Shown here: piece by piece, positions 5,770 through 6,509 of the stretch | Position numbering within the stretch: position 1 is the stretch's first letter | Layout of the letters: each line of letters opens with the position of its first letter | Assembly: GCA_019409045.1 (NCBI GenBank) | Contig: DXVG01000105.1 | Coordinates: 1-6,509, forward strand | Origin: Clostridiales bacterium | GTDB lineage: Bacteria > Bacillota > Clostridia > Christensenellales > Aristaeellaceae | Direction: 5' to 3' | DNA: 6,509 nucleotides | Made by a program: the position numbers and the translations under genes | Notes under the pieces: model-generated | What the model saw: the letters and a program-made list of their open reading frames with translations, nothing else | The model's database searches: none | Told to the model about the DNA's origin: nothing

Positions 5770-6246
5770 GTGGACGACATGCAATTTGCACAGCGGGCGT
5801 TCGCGTGCGAGCGCAAGCTGTACCGCATCGCGCTCTCGATGCTCAACAGCGACGCCGACGCCGCCGACGCGATCCAGGAGGCCGTGTTCAGGGGCTGGCT
5901 GCATCGCGGCGCGCTGCGCGACGACGCAAAGTTCGATGCGTGGCTGACGCGCATACTGGTCAACGAGTGCCGCAACATACAAAGGCGCCGCAAAAGGCGC
6001 GCAGAACCGCTGGACGAGGCACGGGCCGCGGCGCTGGAACAGCCGCCGCCCGACCCCGCGCTTTACGACGCGCTCATGTCCCTGCCGGAGCGGCTGCGCC
6101 TGCCGCTGGTGTTGCACTACCTGGAGGGCTACCCGCTTCGGGACATCGCCTCGATCGTCGGCGTCGCGCAGACAACGGTCAAGTCCCGCCTGCATCAGGC
6201 CAGAGGCGCGCTCAGGCGGGCGCTGTCGGAGGAGGGAGAGCTATGA
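5770..6246 (+). CDS. ECF-type sigma-70 family RNA polymerase sigma factor
   Basis: A 158-aa two-domain sigma factor, normal ECF size, that would direct RNA polymerase to a small stress or envelope regulon. Region 2 spans about residues 7-77, with DAADAIQEAVFRGW (30-43) and FDAWLTRILVNECRNIQRRRKR covering the -10-recognition part. A short acidic/proline linker (79-97) follows. Region 4 (about 100-152) has LPERLRLPLVLHYLEGY and the helix-turn-helix IASIVGVAQTTVKSRLHQAR (126-145) that reads the -35. GTG 5770 is chosen because GGGGGA (5759-5764) is 5 bases upstream; ATG 5779 is the alternative, and ATG 5766 is out of frame. The ATGA overlap with the next gene implies translational coupling to its probable anti-sigma factor. 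No extra C-terminal domain is present. The specific ECF group and inducing signal cannot be told. Confidence 0.93.
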   Translation: MDDMQFAQRAFACERKLYRIALSMLNSDADAADAIQEAVFRGWLHRGALRDDAKFDAWLTRILVNECRNIQRRRKRRAEPLDEARAAALEQPPPDPALYDALMSLPERLRLPLVLHYLEGYPLRDIASIVGVAQTTVKSRLHQARGALRRALSEEGEL

Positions 6247-6509
6247 AGGACTTAAACGGCGCGTTTCCCCGCACGCCGGAGCGCATCGAGGCCGCCATAT
6301 GCGAGGGCATCCGCAGGGGACGCCGCCGCGAGGCGCGCCGCGCATATCTTCGGCGCTTTGCCTCCGCGGCGGCGGTGCTCCTGGTGCTCATGGGCGCGTT
6401 TGCGCTGGCGTTCCGGCGCGAGCGAACCGACCCCGCGACCGCGCCGGGCGGCGGCAACGTGCTCGCCGCGAGGCTCGCCTCCGCGACGCCCGCGCCGTCG
6501 CCTGCGCAG
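6243..6509 (+). CDS. Probable membrane-anchored anti-sigma factor, 3'-truncated by the window
   Basis: The ATG at 6243 overlaps the sigma-factor stop (ATGA, 6243-6246); 89 residues are visible and the frame is open to the edge. Residues 1-38 are a cytoplasmic-type segment, rich in Arg from 24 on (GIRRGRRREARRAYLRR). One strong transmembrane helix follows (39-57, FASAAAVLLVLMGAFALAF), then an Arg/Glu flank and a low-complexity Ala/Pro/Thr stretch as in an extracytoplasmic linker. Charge distribution predicts N-terminus inside. The order sigma factor then single-pass membrane protein with translational coupling is the classic sigma/anti-sigma layout. There is no HxxxCxxC zinc anti-sigma motif and only one Cys (20), so it would not be a ZAS-type protein; a DUF4179-like or RsiV-like protein is possible, but the defining domain is outside the window. 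Function is inferred from context. Confidence 0.72.
   Translation, partial: MKDLNGAFPRTPERIEAAICEGIRRGRRREARRAYLRRFASAAAVLLVLMGAFALAFRRERTDPATAPGGGNVLAARLASATPAPSPAQ

Noticed and set aside
1..6509. Mobile element, CRISPR array, toxin-antitoxin or phage-defence system.
   Set aside because: No transposase, integrase, repeat-spacer array, terminal repeats or nuclease-type genes are visible on either strand; the gene content is ordinary chromosomal.

Overview
The window is GC-rich DNA from an endospore-forming Firmicute, most likely a Clostridia-type lineage. The support is two genes for alpha/beta-type small acid-soluble spore proteins (SASPs) with clostridial-style sequences, a fakA(yloV)-recG gene pair typical of Firmicutes, and strong TTGACA-type vegetative promoters. 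Species cannot be assigned from the sequence. Every gene is on the + strand and packing is tight; no gap exceeds about 135 bases.

Layout. Positions 1-3265 hold the 3' part of fakA (fatty-acid kinase, DAK2/DhaL family) and a complete recG (branched-DNA helicase), joined by a 1-base stop/start overlap. A 96-base gap follows, with a tandem 8-mer and a perfect 10-bp inverted repeat whose right arm contains the Shine-Dalgarno of the next gene. Positions 3362-3808 hold two small SASP genes, closed by a GC-rich hairpin. Positions 3917-5011 encode a NahK-like (N-acetylhexosamine 1-kinase-like) sugar kinase of the aminoglycoside-phosphotransferase fold, with its own good promoter. Positions 5074-5637 encode a purine-type phosphoribosyltransferase. 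Its promoter starts inside the stop codon of the kinase gene, and the gene ends in a strong intrinsic terminator. Positions 5770-6509 hold an ECF-type sigma factor and, overlapping it by 4 bases, the start of a membrane-anchored probable anti-sigma factor that runs off the window.

How they fit together. These are separate transcription units, not one pathway: lipid/DNA maintenance (fakA-recG), spore DNA protection (SASPs), sugar phosphorylation, purine salvage or sensing, and envelope-type signalling (sigma/anti-sigma). No mobile element, CRISPR array, tRNA or rRNA was seen, and I found no convincing evidence of a new multi-gene system. The most interesting signals are regulatory: the inverted repeat masking the first SASP ribosome-binding site, the promoter built into a stop codon, and a possible self-recognised ECF promoter upstream of the sigma factor.
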